Below are positions 18,144 through 27,409 of a DNA stretch of 64,000 nucleotides, piece by piece. The notes under the pieces are model-generated. The model made no database searches and was not told where the DNA came from. It was given only the letters and a program-made list of their open reading frames with translations. Both the position numbers and the translations under genes were made by a program. Numbering within the stretch: position 1 is the stretch's first letter; each line of letters begins with the position of its first letter. The DNA comes from M2408 sp046303515 (lineage in GTDB: Bacteria > Bacteroidota > Bacteroidia > Flavobacteriales_D > Crocinitomicaceae). The stretch is from the NCBI GenBank assembly GCA_046303515.1, contig JBKCGI010000086.1:1-64000 (forward strand), given 5' to 3'.

Positions 18144-19523
18144 ATGAAAGCAAAATTTTTAGTCTTATTCGTGTTGTTAGTTGGCATGAATTATATTTTT
18201 TCACAAAAAAATCTCTCCTTATATAATTTAAGGGGAACACCACAAGCACTTGCAGTAAATCCTTCATTCATGCCAAAATCTAAAATTTATTTAAGCATGC
18301 CATTAGGAATGATGAATTTTGGAGTTTCGAACAGTGGTTTTTCATTCAATGACTTATTTACAAAAAGAGCTGATGATTCTTTGGTTATAAATACAGAAAG
18401 TGTAATAAATGGTCTTTCAGCTAACAATATTTTATCCGCTGAAAGTAATATTGAAATTTTTGGAATCGGAATTAAAATCAGTGATACTTATTTTAATTTT
18501 ACTTTAAATTCAAAAATCCAAACTAATTTTATTTATCCAAAAGATGTTTTCAAACTTGCTTTTGAAGGGAATGGAAAAAGCTTCATTGGAGAGCGAGCTT
18601 CGTTTGATGGATTAGGTGTTAATTTTAATGCTTTCACAGAATATGCTTTCGGAGTTACAAAAGAAATTAATGACAAATTAACTATCGGTGGTAAATTCAA
18701 AATGATTTCTGGAATTGCAAATTTTAATACGCGACAAACTAATCTTGGATTATACACTGACCCTACAACTTTTGCACTGACAATAGACGGATCGGCCGAA
18801 ATTAATTCTTCAAATATTTTTCAATTCGTAAATGACTCAACTAGTAGTTCTGATCAATTGCGAAAAGAAATGACAGCAAGCGTGTTTAATTTCTCGAATA
18901 AAGGACTTGGTATTGATTTTGGAGCGACCTATAAAATAAATGAAAAATTCTCTGTAAACGCAAGTGTAATAGACTTAGGTTCAATTCGTTGGAACTCAAA
19001 TGTAACATCATATAAAACAGATAATTTCAATTATACTTTTGAAGGAATTGACCTTAATAAATTAATTTCAGATAGCACTGAAGCATTTACAACAATCCAA
19101 GATTCATTAGGAAAAGCATTTAATTATGAGGAAAACAATGATGCCTACTCAACATCTTTGTACACAAAGATTTATTTAGGTGGAAACTATTATTTTAACA
19201 AATCCTTCAATGCAGGTGCTGTTTTACTTAGTCAATTTGTAAAAGGGAAATATTCTCCAAGTCTTTCTTTATCTATGAATGTAACGCTAAAAAGTTGGTT
19301 ATCTGCAACACTAAATTATTCAATTATGAATAAGACTTATAATAATGTTGGTGCAGGAATCAGTTTAAGAGGAGGACCAATGCAGTTTTTTGTAATGTCA
19401 GATAACATCTTGGCATTCACTAACCCATTAGGTGCTAGAACATTTCATATATGCGGAGGAATTAGTATTTTTATTAAGGAAAAAGCCGAAAAGAAAAAAG
19501 ATAAAAACGAAAAAGCAAACTAA
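18144..19523 (+). CDS. DUF5723-family outer-membrane protein
   Basis: A 459-residue exported protein with signal peptide ending NYIFSQ. The mature N-terminus, NLSLYNLRGTPQALAVNPSF, is characteristic of the DUF5723 family of Bacteroidota, a predicted 14-stranded beta-barrel related in layout to FadL/PorV-type proteins. The C-terminus has a charged tail (EKAEKKKDKNEKAN), unusual for a barrel end. It is the second gene of a lipoprotein-DUF5723-bestrophin operon, 18 and 14 nt from its neighbours. The substrate or role is unknown. Confidence 0.8.
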   Translation: MKAKFLVLFVLLVGMNYIFSQKNLSLYNLRGTPQALAVNPSFMPKSKIYLSMPLGMMNFGVSNSGFSFNDLFTKRADDSLVINTESVINGLSANNILSAESNIEIFGIGIKISDTYFNFTLNSKIQTNFIYPKDVFKLAFEGNGKSFIGERASFDGLGVNFNAFTEYAFGVTKEINDKLTIGGKFKMISGIANFNTRQTNLGLYTDPTTFALTIDGSAEINSSNIFQFVNDSTSSSDQLRKEMTASVFNFSNKGLGIDFGATYKINEKFSVNASVIDLGSIRWNSNVTSYKTDNFNYTFEGIDLNKLISDSTEAFTTIQDSLGKAFNYEENNDAYSTSLYTKIYLGGNYYFNKSFNAGAVLLSQFVKGKYSPSLSLSMNVTLKSWLSATLNYSIMNKTYNNVGAGISLRGGPMQFFVMSDNILAFTNPLGARTFHICGGISIFIKEKAEKKKDKNEKAN

Positions 19524-19537
19524 AAAAGGAAAAAAAT

Positions 19538-20404
19538 ATGGTTAATTATAATCCAAAAAGTTGGATTACTTTAATATTTGCACTGCACAAAAGTGACACA
19601 CTTCGCATGTTATGGAAGGAACTTTTGTACATGGGAGTTTTCACCCTTATTATTGCATTTATTGAAATGCATTTTTTTCCTGATGCTAAATCTCTAGAAA
19701 AACTTATTTCAGTTTATTCATTGGTTGGTTTTGTTATTTCACTGCTTCTTGTTTTCAGAACAAATACTGCTTACGACCGCTGGTGGGAAGGCCGCAAAAA
19801 ATGGGGAGAAGTTGTAAATGATACAAGGAACTTAGCGATAAAACTTAATGCTATGCTTTCAGAAGAGGAAGACAAAGACTTTTTCAGAAGAATGATTCCG
19901 AACTTTGTATTGGCAATGAAAGAACACCTTAGGAACGGCATTAATTGGGATGAATTAAATATTAATACTTCTGAAAAGAATCAAATCAAAAACAAAGCAC
20001 ATATACCCTTGGCTATCAGTTCATTAATGTATAAAAAAATTAAAGAGCTTACCGATAGAAAAATAATTTCCCAAGAAGAGTTTATCATTTTAGATAAAAA
20101 TTTAAATGCCTTAATGGATTCTTGCGGAGCGTGTGAAAGAATAAAAAACACTCCTATCCCCTTTTCTTACAGTTTATTCCTAAAGAAATTCATTTTTGTA
20201 TACGTCGTAACTCTTCCCTTAGCTTTTGTTACAACATTTGGTTACTTTTCAGCACTAATTGCAACCTATGTTTTTTACGTACTCGTAAGTATGGAAGTTT
20301 TAGCTGAAGAGATTGAGGATCCGTTTGGAACAGATGATAATGATTTACCAGTTGATGAACTTTCGCTAAAAATTAAAAATTCAGTCGAAGAAAGTTTTAA
20401 TTGA
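19538..20404 (+). CDS. Bestrophin-family ion channel
   Basis: A 288-residue inner-membrane protein of the bacterial bestrophin (UPF0187/YneE) family. It has an N-terminal pair of hydrophobic segments, the conserved FRTNTAYDRWWEGRKKWG segment (about residues 68-85), and the C-terminal pair of transmembrane helices followed by EIEDPFGTDDNDLP, the hallmark acidic cluster. Members form pentameric anion or cation channels. It is the last gene of the operon with the DUF5723 protein. Confidence 0.92.
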   Translation: MVNYNPKSWITLIFALHKSDTLRMLWKELLYMGVFTLIIAFIEMHFFPDAKSLEKLISVYSLVGFVISLLLVFRTNTAYDRWWEGRKKWGEVVNDTRNLAIKLNAMLSEEEDKDFFRRMIPNFVLAMKEHLRNGINWDELNINTSEKNQIKNKAHIPLAISSLMYKKIKELTDRKIISQEEFIILDKNLNALMDSCGACERIKNTPIPFSYSLFLKKFIFVYVVTLPLAFVTTFGYFSALIATYVFYVLVSMEVLAEEIEDPFGTDDNDLPVDELSLKIKNSVEESFN

Positions 20405-20432
20405 TTTATTTTTTAATCCTAAGTTTTTAGCT

Positions 20433-20440
20433 TACTTTTG
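20433..20440 (+). promoter_or_regulatory. -7 element of lepA
   Basis: TACTTTTG matches TAnnTTTG and lies 58 nt before the lepA ATG, giving a leader of about 50 nt. Confidence 0.55.
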
Positions 20441-20498
20441 TAATCCCGAAATGCCATGTGATTGGTTTTTGGACAATTTATCATCTTGAAGATAACAC

Positions 20499-22295
20499 AT
20501 GAAGAATATACGTAATTTTTGCATCATTGCACACATTGACCACGGAAAAAGTACACTTGCTGACCGTTTGTTACAAACCACAGGAACAATTTCTGACCGC
20601 GAAATGCAAAATCAGGCGCTTGACGATATGGATTTGGAGCGTGAACGTGGGATTACGATAAAAAGTCATGCGATTCAAATGAGTTATAAGCATGAAGGTC
20701 AAGATTATATTTTAAATTTAATTGACACTCCGGGACACGTAGATTTTTCTTACGAGGTTTCTCGTTCAATTGCGGCCTGTGAAGGTGCCTTATTAATCGT
20801 GGATGCTTCTCAAGGGATTGAAGCTCAAACCATTTCGAATTTATATTTGGCAATGGAACACGATTTGGAAATCATTCCAATCTTAAACAAAATGGACCTC
20901 CCGGGAGCTATGCCTGAGGAAGTTTCCGATCAAATTATAGAATTATTAGGTTGTGATATGGAAGACATCATCCAAGCGTCTGGTAAAACAGGTTTGGGAG
21001 TTGACAAAATATTAGATGCGGTAATCAATCGTATTCCTGCACCAAAAGGTGACGAAAACGCTCCACTTCAAGCGATGATTTTTGATTCTGTTTTCAATTC
21101 TTTTAGAGGGATTATAGCTTATTACAGAATTCGAAATGGAGCAATTAAAAAAGGTGATAAAGTTCAATTTTTTAATACAGGTAAAACATACAACGCAGAC
21201 GAAGTTGGAATTTTGAAAATGGATCTAAGTCCTAGAAATGAAGTTCGCGCTGGAGATGTTGGATATATTATTTCTGGAATAAAAACAGCAAAAGAAGTAA
21301 AAGTTGGAGATACAATTACTTTGGCAAATAATCCTTGTGAAACTGCAATCAAAGGTTTTGAAGATGTAAAACCAATGGTATTTGCTGGAATTTATCCCGT
21401 TGAAACCGATGAATACGAAGAATTGCGTTATTCCATGGAAAAATTGCAGTTAAATGATTCTTCTTTGGTTTTTGAACCGGAATCTTCTGCGGCTTTAGGT
21501 TTTGGTTTCCGTTGTGGATTCTTAGGAATGTTACACATGGAAATCATCCAAGAACGATTGGAGCGTGAATTCAACATGACTGTTATTACAACGGTTCCTA
21601 ACGTGTCGTATTTCTGCTACATGCGTAAGGACCCAAATAAAGCAATTACTGTAAATAATCCTTCTGAATTACCAGACCCAGCTGCAATCGAAAGAATCGA
21701 AGAACCTTATATCAAAGCACAAGTAATTACAAAATCAGAATACGTAGGTTCAATCATGAGTTTATGTATTGAAAAGCGTGGTGAATTGCGTAACCAAGTT
21801 TATTTGACGCAAGATAGAGTTGAAATTTCTTTTGAAATGCCCTTAGCTGAGATTGTATTTGACTTTTACGACAGATTAAAATCAGTTTCAAGAGGTTATG
21901 CTTCTTTTGACTACCATCCAATTGGCTACAAAACATCCGATTTGATTCGTATGGACATGTTGTTGAATGGCGAACAATTGGATGCACTTTCTGCTTTGGT
22001 ACATAGAAGTAATGCGTATGAATTAGGTAAAAAAATCTGTTCCAAATTGAAAGAACTGATACCTAGACAACAATTCGAAATTCCAATACAAGCAGCGATT
22101 GGTGCAAAAATCATTGCCCGTGAAACGATTAAAGCTTTAAGAAAAGATGTAACTGCGAAATGTTACGGTGGAGATATTTCTCGTAAACGTAAATTACTTG
22201 AAAAACAAAAAGAAGGTAAGAAACGTATGCGCCAAATTGGACGTGTAGAGGTTCCACAAGAAGCATTTATGGCGGTTTTGAAGTTGAATGATTAA
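20499..22295 (+). CDS. lepA: Elongation factor 4 (ribosomal back-translocase)
   Basis: A 598-residue GTPase, the full family length. It has AHIDHGKSTLADRLL (G1), RERGITIKS (switch I), DTPGHVDFSYE (G3) and NKMD (G4), then EF-G-like domains and the LepA-specific C-terminal domain (KCYGGDISRKRKLLEKQKEG). It acts on the ribosome, promoting back-translocation or recovery of stalled ribosomes. It has its own promoter. The following gene is a separate small phosphatase with 61 nt between. Confidence 0.98.
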   Translation: MKNIRNFCIIAHIDHGKSTLADRLLQTTGTISDREMQNQALDDMDLERERGITIKSHAIQMSYKHEGQDYILNLIDTPGHVDFSYEVSRSIAACEGALLIVDASQGIEAQTISNLYLAMEHDLEIIPILNKMDLPGAMPEEVSDQIIELLGCDMEDIIQASGKTGLGVDKILDAVINRIPAPKGDENAPLQAMIFDSVFNSFRGIIAYYRIRNGAIKKGDKVQFFNTGKTYNADEVGILKMDLSPRNEVRAGDVGYIISGIKTAKEVKVGDTITLANNPCETAIKGFEDVKPMVFAGIYPVETDEYEELRYSMEKLQLNDSSLVFEPESSAALGFGFRCGFLGMLHMEIIQERLEREFNMTVITTVPNVSYFCYMRKDPNKAITVNNPSELPDPAAIERIEEPYIKAQVITKSEYVGSIMSLCIEKRGELRNQVYLTQDRVEISFEMPLAEIVFDFYDRLKSVSRGYASFDYHPIGYKTSDLIRMDMLLNGEQLDALSALVHRSNAYELGKKICSKLKELIPRQQFEIPIQAAIGAKIIARETIKALRKDVTAKCYGGDISRKRKLLEKQKEGKKRMRQIGRVEVPQEAFMAVLKLND

Positions 22296-22356
22296 TTAGT
22301 TGATTTTGGTTATTAGCTAATTAGCAAATGATTCTTTGATTCTACAATTTTTGAAA

Positions 22357-22902
22357 ATGAAATTAATCTGTACTTCTAGTTTTATTTTTTTACTATTTTT
22401 TGTTGGTTTCTCGCAAAAACTAGATTCCATTTCAAATGGAAAAGGACATTTTTTTGAGAATTTGCACCGTATCAACGATTCCATGTTTCGTTCGGAGCAA
22501 CCAAGTAAAATTGGGATTCTGGAAATTCAAAAATTGGGCGTAAAATCCGTTTTAAGTTTAAGAAATGTAAAAAGCGACCGTTTTATCAAGCGCAATTCCT
22601 CGCTGAAGTTTTATAAGAAAACAATCAATGCATGGACCATGACGGAAGATGAGTTAATTGAAGCTTTAAAATTACTTCGGGATGCTGAAAAACCTGTTCT
22701 AATTCATTGTGTGCACGGATCAGACCGCACAGGAACAATTGTCGCCGCTTTTCGAATAGTATTTGAACACTGGAGCAAGGAAAAAGCCATTCAAGAAATG
22801 TTGGAAACACAATATGGTTTTCATGCTAATTTTGACAACCTCATCACTTTGTTACAGAAATTGGATGTTGAACGAGTTAAAACAGAATTGAAATTGATAT
22901 GA
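22357..22902 (+). CDS. Exported dual-specificity/tyrosine phosphatase-like protein
   Basis: About 181 residues with signal peptide MKLICTSSFIFLLFFVGFSQ. It carries the CX5R phosphatase loop as HCVHGSDRTG at about residues 121-130 and the upstream general-acid region. The fold matches DSP-like phosphatases of the Siw14/DUF442 type (SVLSLRNVKSDRFI). It is probably periplasmic, acting on phosphoprotein or phosphoinositide-like substrates that are unknown. ATG 22357 is preferred over TTG 22336 because it places the signal peptide at the N-terminus. It overlaps the next gene by 4 nt (ATGA), so the two are co-translated. Confidence 0.82.
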   Translation: MKLICTSSFIFLLFFVGFSQKLDSISNGKGHFFENLHRINDSMFRSEQPSKIGILEIQKLGVKSVLSLRNVKSDRFIKRNSSLKFYKKTINAWTMTEDELIEALKLLRDAEKPVLIHCVHGSDRTGTIVAAFRIVFEHWSKEKAIQEMLETQYGFHANFDNLITLLQKLDVERVKTELKLI

Positions 22903-23840
22903 AAATCCTCTTTCTAGATACCGTCCACGAAATTTTAGAAAAACGTCTTACCGAAAAAGGACTAACCTGTATTAATGGTACAAAATTGTCTTTGGAAGAA
23001 ACAAAAAAACAACTTTCAGAAATTGATGGGATTGTTATCCGAGCACGATTTACTTTAGACGAAGATGTTTTAAAACACGCTCCAAAACTGAAATTCATAG
23101 CTCGTTCTGGTGCCGGAATGGAAAACATCGATATTGCCTATTGCGAATCTAGAGGAATTCAATTATTCAATGCTCCAGAAGGAAATCGAAATGCAGTCGG
23201 TGAGCATGCATTAGGAATGTTACTTTCTTTGATGAATAAAATTCATACTGCAAATCGAGACGTTAAAAAAGGATTATGGGAACGAGAATTTAATCGTGGA
23301 ATTGAACTAGATGGAAAAACAGTGGGAATCATTGGCCTAGGAAATAATGGTTCAGCATTTGCCAAAAAACTCAAAGGTTTTGATGTCGAAATTTTAGCGT
23401 ATGATAAATATAAAACAGGATTTTCAGGCGAACAAATCAAGGAATCAAGCTTAGAAGAAATTTTTGAAAAAGCTGATGTAATTAGTTTTCACATTCCCCA
23501 AAACGAAGAAACAATTTATTTTGCGAATGATAAATTCTTTGAATCACTTCAAAAACCAATATACTTACTGAATCTTTCACGAGGTAAAATCGTTGAAACT
23601 AAAGCACTTTTAAACGCGCTTAATTCAGGAAAAGTATTGGGTGCAGCTTTGGATGTTTTGGAATACGAAAAATCAAGTTTTGAAAATATGTTTGATGGTT
23701 CTTTACCGAAAGAATTTACAGAATTAGTTCAATCTGAAAAAGTGCTATTAACTCCACATGTGGGAGGTTGGACACATGAAAGTTACTTTAAATTAAGTGA
23801 TGTTTTGGCAGACAAAATCATCTCTTACTTTTCCCTTTAA
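22899..23840 (+). CDS. D-2-hydroxyacid dehydrogenase (phosphoglycerate dehydrogenase-like)
   Basis: A 313-residue NAD-dependent dehydrogenase. It shows the Rossmann motif VGIIGLGNNGSAFAKKL and the catalytic set Arg (LSRGKIV), Glu and His (TPHVGGWTHES). It lacks the ACT regulatory domain, so it may act as a short SerA or on another 2-hydroxyacid such as glyoxylate. It overlaps the upstream phosphatase by 4 nt and converges with the SpoIID gene, the two stops overlapping at 23837-23840. Confidence 0.88.
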   Translation: MKILFLDTVHEILEKRLTEKGLTCINGTKLSLEETKKQLSEIDGIVIRARFTLDEDVLKHAPKLKFIARSGAGMENIDIAYCESRGIQLFNAPEGNRNAVGEHALGMLLSLMNKIHTANRDVKKGLWEREFNRGIELDGKTVGIIGLGNNGSAFAKKLKGFDVEILAYDKYKTGFSGEQIKESSLEEIFEKADVISFHIPQNEETIYFANDKFFESLQKPIYLLNLSRGKIVETKALLNALNSGKVLGAALDVLEYEKSSFENMFDGSLPKEFTELVQSEKVLLTPHVGGWTHESYFKLSDVLADKIISYFSL

Positions 23841-25018
23841 AATTCAGGAATTAAAGGCTTTTTCTGCTTAAAGAATAAATAATCTTTAAATTTAACTAGT
23901 CTCAAACCAGGGAAATAGTAAAGTGAAATTTGCTGAAAACTGAAGCCATATTTGGCCATTTTCATTGCACCTTCTTGACACAATCCCACTCCATGGCCAA
24001 AGCCTTTACCACGAATCACAACCTCCAAACCTTCAGGGTAACAGCTAAAATAAGTAGATTTCAACTCAAATTCTTGTCGAATATCTCTTAATGGAATTCC
24101 TAAAATTGGATTGTGATAAAAAGCAATTCTATCCGGTTGATTAAATGTAAACAGCATTGGACCGTAAACTGTATCATACAGAGGATAATTATATTTATTA
24201 ACCAAAAAATCAGCCCACTTCTGTTGCGGAATTCTCTTTTCCCAAGTAGCTTGTTTGGTGTATATACAAAACGTATCTTTAAAGGTTTTTAAATAAGGAA
24301 TGTCATTGTTCCAAACTTGAGATGCTTCACTTGTTTGTCCGCCACAATTTGCATGAAAGTAGGTCCCAGCAATTGCATTGTGATCATCAATTAAAATTAA
24401 ATCTTCTGTAGCTTTCACGGCTTCTCTAATTTTAGGGGTAAATCGCAACATGGAATGATATGCCTGACAATGCACTCTGTCACAAACTGAAAAGCCTTCC
24501 TCTTTATGTCTAGATAAACTTTTTAAAACAAATGTTCGACACATTATTGCTTGAACTTTGTAATATTCGAGTTCTTTCCCCCCTCCACCTTCAGACTCCA
24601 CTACTCCTGAAAGATAATTTTCCATATCAACAAGATTAACAATCGTTAAACCTTTTAATCCAGATGTAATTTCAAAATCATTTTGGTATTTTCTTTCCTT
24701 CACAACAGGTGATTTTGAAGTAAGCGTAATTGAACTCGAAGGAATAGTTTCAACTAAAGAAATTTTATCAAATTCCCCCAGCAATTCAACACCTTTTTTG
24801 AGTTGTACTTTTTCGTTAGCTAAAAAATTAAGTTCAACAAATTCGTTAGGTAAAATTGCTCCAAAATCAAGGGTGTCTCCATAAATGAGATAACTTCCAT
24901 CGTTATATGAAAACAATATTTTTTGCACTTCATAATCCCTCAAAACACCAACACGTAGCTGTTGTGCCGAAAAACTTCCGAAAAGCAAAACTAATATTGA
25001 GAAAATGATAAATTTCAC
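23837..25018 (-). CDS. SpoIID/LytB-domain protein
   Basis: A 393-residue exported protein of the SpoIID family, in spore formers a lytic transglycosylase that trims peptidoglycan. Residues about 110-370 hold the domain: LVDMENYLSGVVESEGG (with the catalytic-type Glu), KVQAIMCRTFVLKS, FHANCGGQTSEASQVW and GKGFGHGVGLCQEGAMKMA. It is probably a periplasmic cell-wall enzyme. The start is GTG 25018, supported by a -7 box ending 5 nt upstream, which implies a leaderless mRNA. It lies downstream of lpxB but has its own promoter. Confidence 0.88.
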   Translation of the reverse strand: MKFIIFSILVLLFGSFSAQQLRVGVLRDYEVQKILFSYNDGSYLIYGDTLDFGAILPNEFVELNFLANEKVQLKKGVELLGEFDKISLVETIPSSSITLTSKSPVVKERKYQNDFEITSGLKGLTIVNLVDMENYLSGVVESEGGGGKELEYYKVQAIMCRTFVLKSLSRHKEEGFSVCDRVHCQAYHSMLRFTPKIREAVKATEDLILIDDHNAIAGTYFHANCGGQTSEASQVWNNDIPYLKTFKDTFCIYTKQATWEKRIPQQKWADFLVNKYNYPLYDTVYGPMLFTFNQPDRIAFYHNPILGIPLRDIRQEFELKSTYFSCYPEGLEVVIRGKGFGHGVGLCQEGAMKMAKYGFSFQQISLYYFPGLRLVKFKDYLFFKQKKPLIPEF

Positions 25019-25022
25019 AGTG

Positions 25023-25030
25023 CAAAAATA
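25023..25030 (-). promoter_or_regulatory. -7 element of the SpoIID gene (leaderless)
   Basis: TATTTTTG on the minus strand matches TAnnTTTG and ends exactly 5 nt before GTG 25018. Confidence 0.6.
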
Positions 25031-25060
25031 AAGCTCAAAAAAATTGAATCGAACTTATGT

Positions 25061-26197
25061 TCAAATAGTTTTCAACAAGGATTGTGCAACTTTTTTACTT
25101 GCGCCACCTGAACCTAACTTTTCTTTGAGTAATTTATACTCAGATAAAACTTTTTCTCGTTTATCTCCGCCCTTAATCAACTGATTTAGTTCTTGTTGTA
25201 TTGCTTGAGAATTACATTCGTGCTGAATCAATTCTTTTACAACTTCTTTGTCCATTATTAAATTTACCAAAGAAATAAATTTAATTTTTATTAATTTTTT
25301 GGCAATACTGTATGAAATGGGTGAAGCTTTATAACAAACTACCTCAGGGATTTCAAACAAAGCCGTTTCTAAAGTCGCCGTTCCAGATGTTACAATTGCT
25401 GCCTCAGAAATTGACAAAATATCATAGGTTTTACCGTGAATGATTTTTACATTTGAACTTTCAAAAAAAGGTTTGTAAAAATCGACATCCAAAGAAGGAG
25501 CCCCAGCAACAATGATTTCAAATTGATCAAATCCTTTCACCGCCTGCAACATCACTGGCAATTTTGCTTTAATTTCCTGTTTTCTACTTCCAGGTAAAAC
25601 AGCAATAATTGGTTTTGAACCTAAATTATTTAGCCTTCTAAATTCCTCTTCATTAAATTGATTTTCTTTATACTGATCAATTGCATCTAACAAGGGGTGT
25701 CCAACAAATTCCACCTCATAATTGAATTTTTGATAGAATTCCTTTTCAAATGGAAGAATGACAAACATATGGTCCACAAAGCGTTTAATTTTATGTACAC
25801 GAGATTGTTTCCAGGCCCAAACTTGTGGAGAAATGTAGTAATAAACCTTTATTCCTTGACTTTTAGCCCATTCAGCGATACGCAAATTAAACCCAGGATA
25901 ATCAATCAATACAATTGCATCAGGTTTAAATTCTTGGATGTCTTTTTTGCAAAATTTAATATTGTTGAGAATTGTCTTAATATTCATTAAAACTTCCACA
26001 AAACCCATAAAAGCTAATTCTTTTATGTGCTTTACAGGTTTTCCAATTTCTTTTTGCATTAAATCACCTCCCCAAAAACGAAATTCTAGGTTTTCAGATT
26101 CTGACTTCAAAGCTTTAACTAGATTTGCACCGTGTAAATCTCCAGAAGCTTCTCCAGCAATAATGTAGATTTTTTTCGCTTTAGAATTGGAATTCAT
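25061..26197 (-). CDS. lpxB: Lipid-A-disaccharide synthase
   Basis: A 378-residue GT19-family glycosyltransferase that joins UDP-2,3-diacylglucosamine and lipid X to make lipid A disaccharide at the inner face of the inner membrane. It has IAGEASGDLHGANLVKAL at the N-terminus, YYISPQVWAWKQSR, VEFVGHPLLD, VLPGSRKQEI and a C-terminal VTSGTATLETAL. All the family motifs are present. It starts 1 nt inside the stop of an upstream small membrane protein (TAATG) and belongs to the surE operon, an arrangement common in Bacteroidota. Confidence 0.97.
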   Translation of the reverse strand: MNSNSKAKKIYIIAGEASGDLHGANLVKALKSESENLEFRFWGGDLMQKEIGKPVKHIKELAFMGFVEVLMNIKTILNNIKFCKKDIQEFKPDAIVLIDYPGFNLRIAEWAKSQGIKVYYYISPQVWAWKQSRVHKIKRFVDHMFVILPFEKEFYQKFNYEVEFVGHPLLDAIDQYKENQFNEEEFRRLNNLGSKPIIAVLPGSRKQEIKAKLPVMLQAVKGFDQFEIIVAGAPSLDVDFYKPFFESSNVKIIHGKTYDILSISEAAIVTSGTATLETALFEIPEVVCYKASPISYSIAKKLIKIKFISLVNLIMDKEVVKELIQHECNSQAIQQELNQLIKGGDKREKVLSEYKLLKEKLGSGGASKKVAQSLLKTI

Positions 26198-26505
26198 TAA
26201 GCTAAAAATTTAAAATAAACAATTACAAAAAGAAATAAAATAGTTGCTCCAATCACACCATAAGCGTAATTCCACTTTTCTTTTCTTAAAAATGTATGAA
26301 ACCAAATTAAATTAGATATACAAGCTAAAGAAATAATTCTTGTTTTCTCAGCATTACTGATTTTAAATTTCAACCACATGGTATAAAATTCTCTATTATC
26401 TGTTTGACTTAGAACAAACAAAACAATCGGGATAAAAATTATAATAGTCGCTAATCCGATAAGCAAGCCAACTGTATGTTGTTTAGACCAATTTCTGAAA
26501 TTCAT
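26197..26505 (-). CDS. Small membrane protein between surE and lpxB
   Basis: A 102-residue protein with three hydrophobic segments: about 12-34 (VGLLIGLATIIIFIPIVLFV), about 55-70 and about 80-100 (GATILFLFVIVYFKFLA). No family or motif was recognised. Its tight coupling to lpxB (stop and start overlap, TAATG) and its place after surE suggest an envelope-related role, but this is only context. Confidence 0.7.
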   Translation of the reverse strand: MNFRNWSKQHTVGLLIGLATIIIFIPIVLFVLSQTDNREFYTMWLKFKISNAEKTRIISLACISNLIWFHTFLRKEKWNYAYGVIGATILFLFVIVYFKFLA

Positions 26506-26546
26506 TTCACTTTTTTAGACCTCAAAATTAATGCTTTTTTATGACA

Positions 26547-27314
26547 CTAAAAACCCCAGGCATTTAATTCTCCAATTGCATGATATGCCGTCATATCAAA
26601 TCTTACAGGAACAATACTTGCAAAACCTTCACTGAGTGCAAACAAATCCGTATCATTTCCTTTATCTTGATTCGAGAACTCACCAGTTAACCAATAGTAG
26701 GGATTTCCATGTTGATCTGTTCTTTTATCAAAACGGTCTTCCCAAAAAGCATGTGCCGCTCTGCAAACCTTTAATCCTTTGAAATCTTTCTTGTCAATTT
26801 TAGGAATATTTACATTCAAGCAAACTCCATGCGGCATTTGATTTTTCAAGGCATGTTCAATCACTGTGGCAACAACTTCTTTAGCTAGAGAAAAATCTGC
26901 ACTTGAACTTGGATCTGCAAGAGAGAAACCAATAGATGGAATATTTTCCATGGCGCCTTCTACCGCAGCAGACATAGTCCCGGAATACAAAACATTTGTA
27001 CTCGTATTTTCACCGTGATTGATTCCCGAAAGTAATAAATCAGGTTTGCGTTTCATTAATTCATAAATTCCAATTTTCACGCAATCTACTGGAGTACCCG
27101 TACAAGTGTAATTCTCAACCCCTTCAAAAATATCAGATTGGTTTAAACGTAAAACATTGTTAATTGTAATTGCATGTCCCATTCCAGACTGAGGTTTATC
27201 AGGAGCTATGACAACTACTTCTCCAAAATTAAGAGCTACCTCAACAAGACTTTTAATTCCTTTTGCGAAAATTCCATCGTCGTTTGTGATAAAAATTAAT
27301 AGCTTTGATTTCAT
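26547..27314 (-). CDS. surE: 5'/3'-nucleotidase SurE
   Basis: A 255-residue metal-dependent nucleoside monophosphatase. The N-terminal ITNDDGIFAKGI has the two metal-binding Asp, VIAPDKPQSGMGHAIT holds the conserved Ser/Gly loop, and LLLSGINHGENTSTNVLYSGT binds the phosphate. It is first in the operon surE, membrane protein, lpxB, and diverges from the HD phosphohydrolase. A near-consensus -7 element (TATTTTCG) lies directly upstream. Confidence 0.97.
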   Translation of the reverse strand: MKSKLLIFITNDDGIFAKGIKSLVEVALNFGEVVVIAPDKPQSGMGHAITINNVLRLNQSDIFEGVENYTCTGTPVDCVKIGIYELMKRKPDLLLSGINHGENTSTNVLYSGTMSAAVEGAMENIPSIGFSLADPSSSADFSLAKEVVATVIEHALKNQMPHGVCLNVNIPKIDKKDFKGLKVCRAAHAFWEDRFDKRTDQHGNPYYWLTGEFSNQDKGNDTDLFALSEGFASIVPVRFDMTAYHAIGELNAWGF

Positions 27315-27384
27315 TTCACGAAAATAATCTAAAAATATCGACTTTATGTAAAAAATAGATCAATTTTAAGTTATTTTTTTTACT

Positions 27385-27392
27385 TACTTTTG
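27385..27392 (+). promoter_or_regulatory. -7 element of the HD phosphohydrolase gene
   Basis: TACTTTTG matches TAnnTTTG. It lies 17 nt upstream of the TTG start at 27410. Confidence 0.55.
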
Positions 27393-27409
27393 CTATAAAA
27401 ATAGAGGTT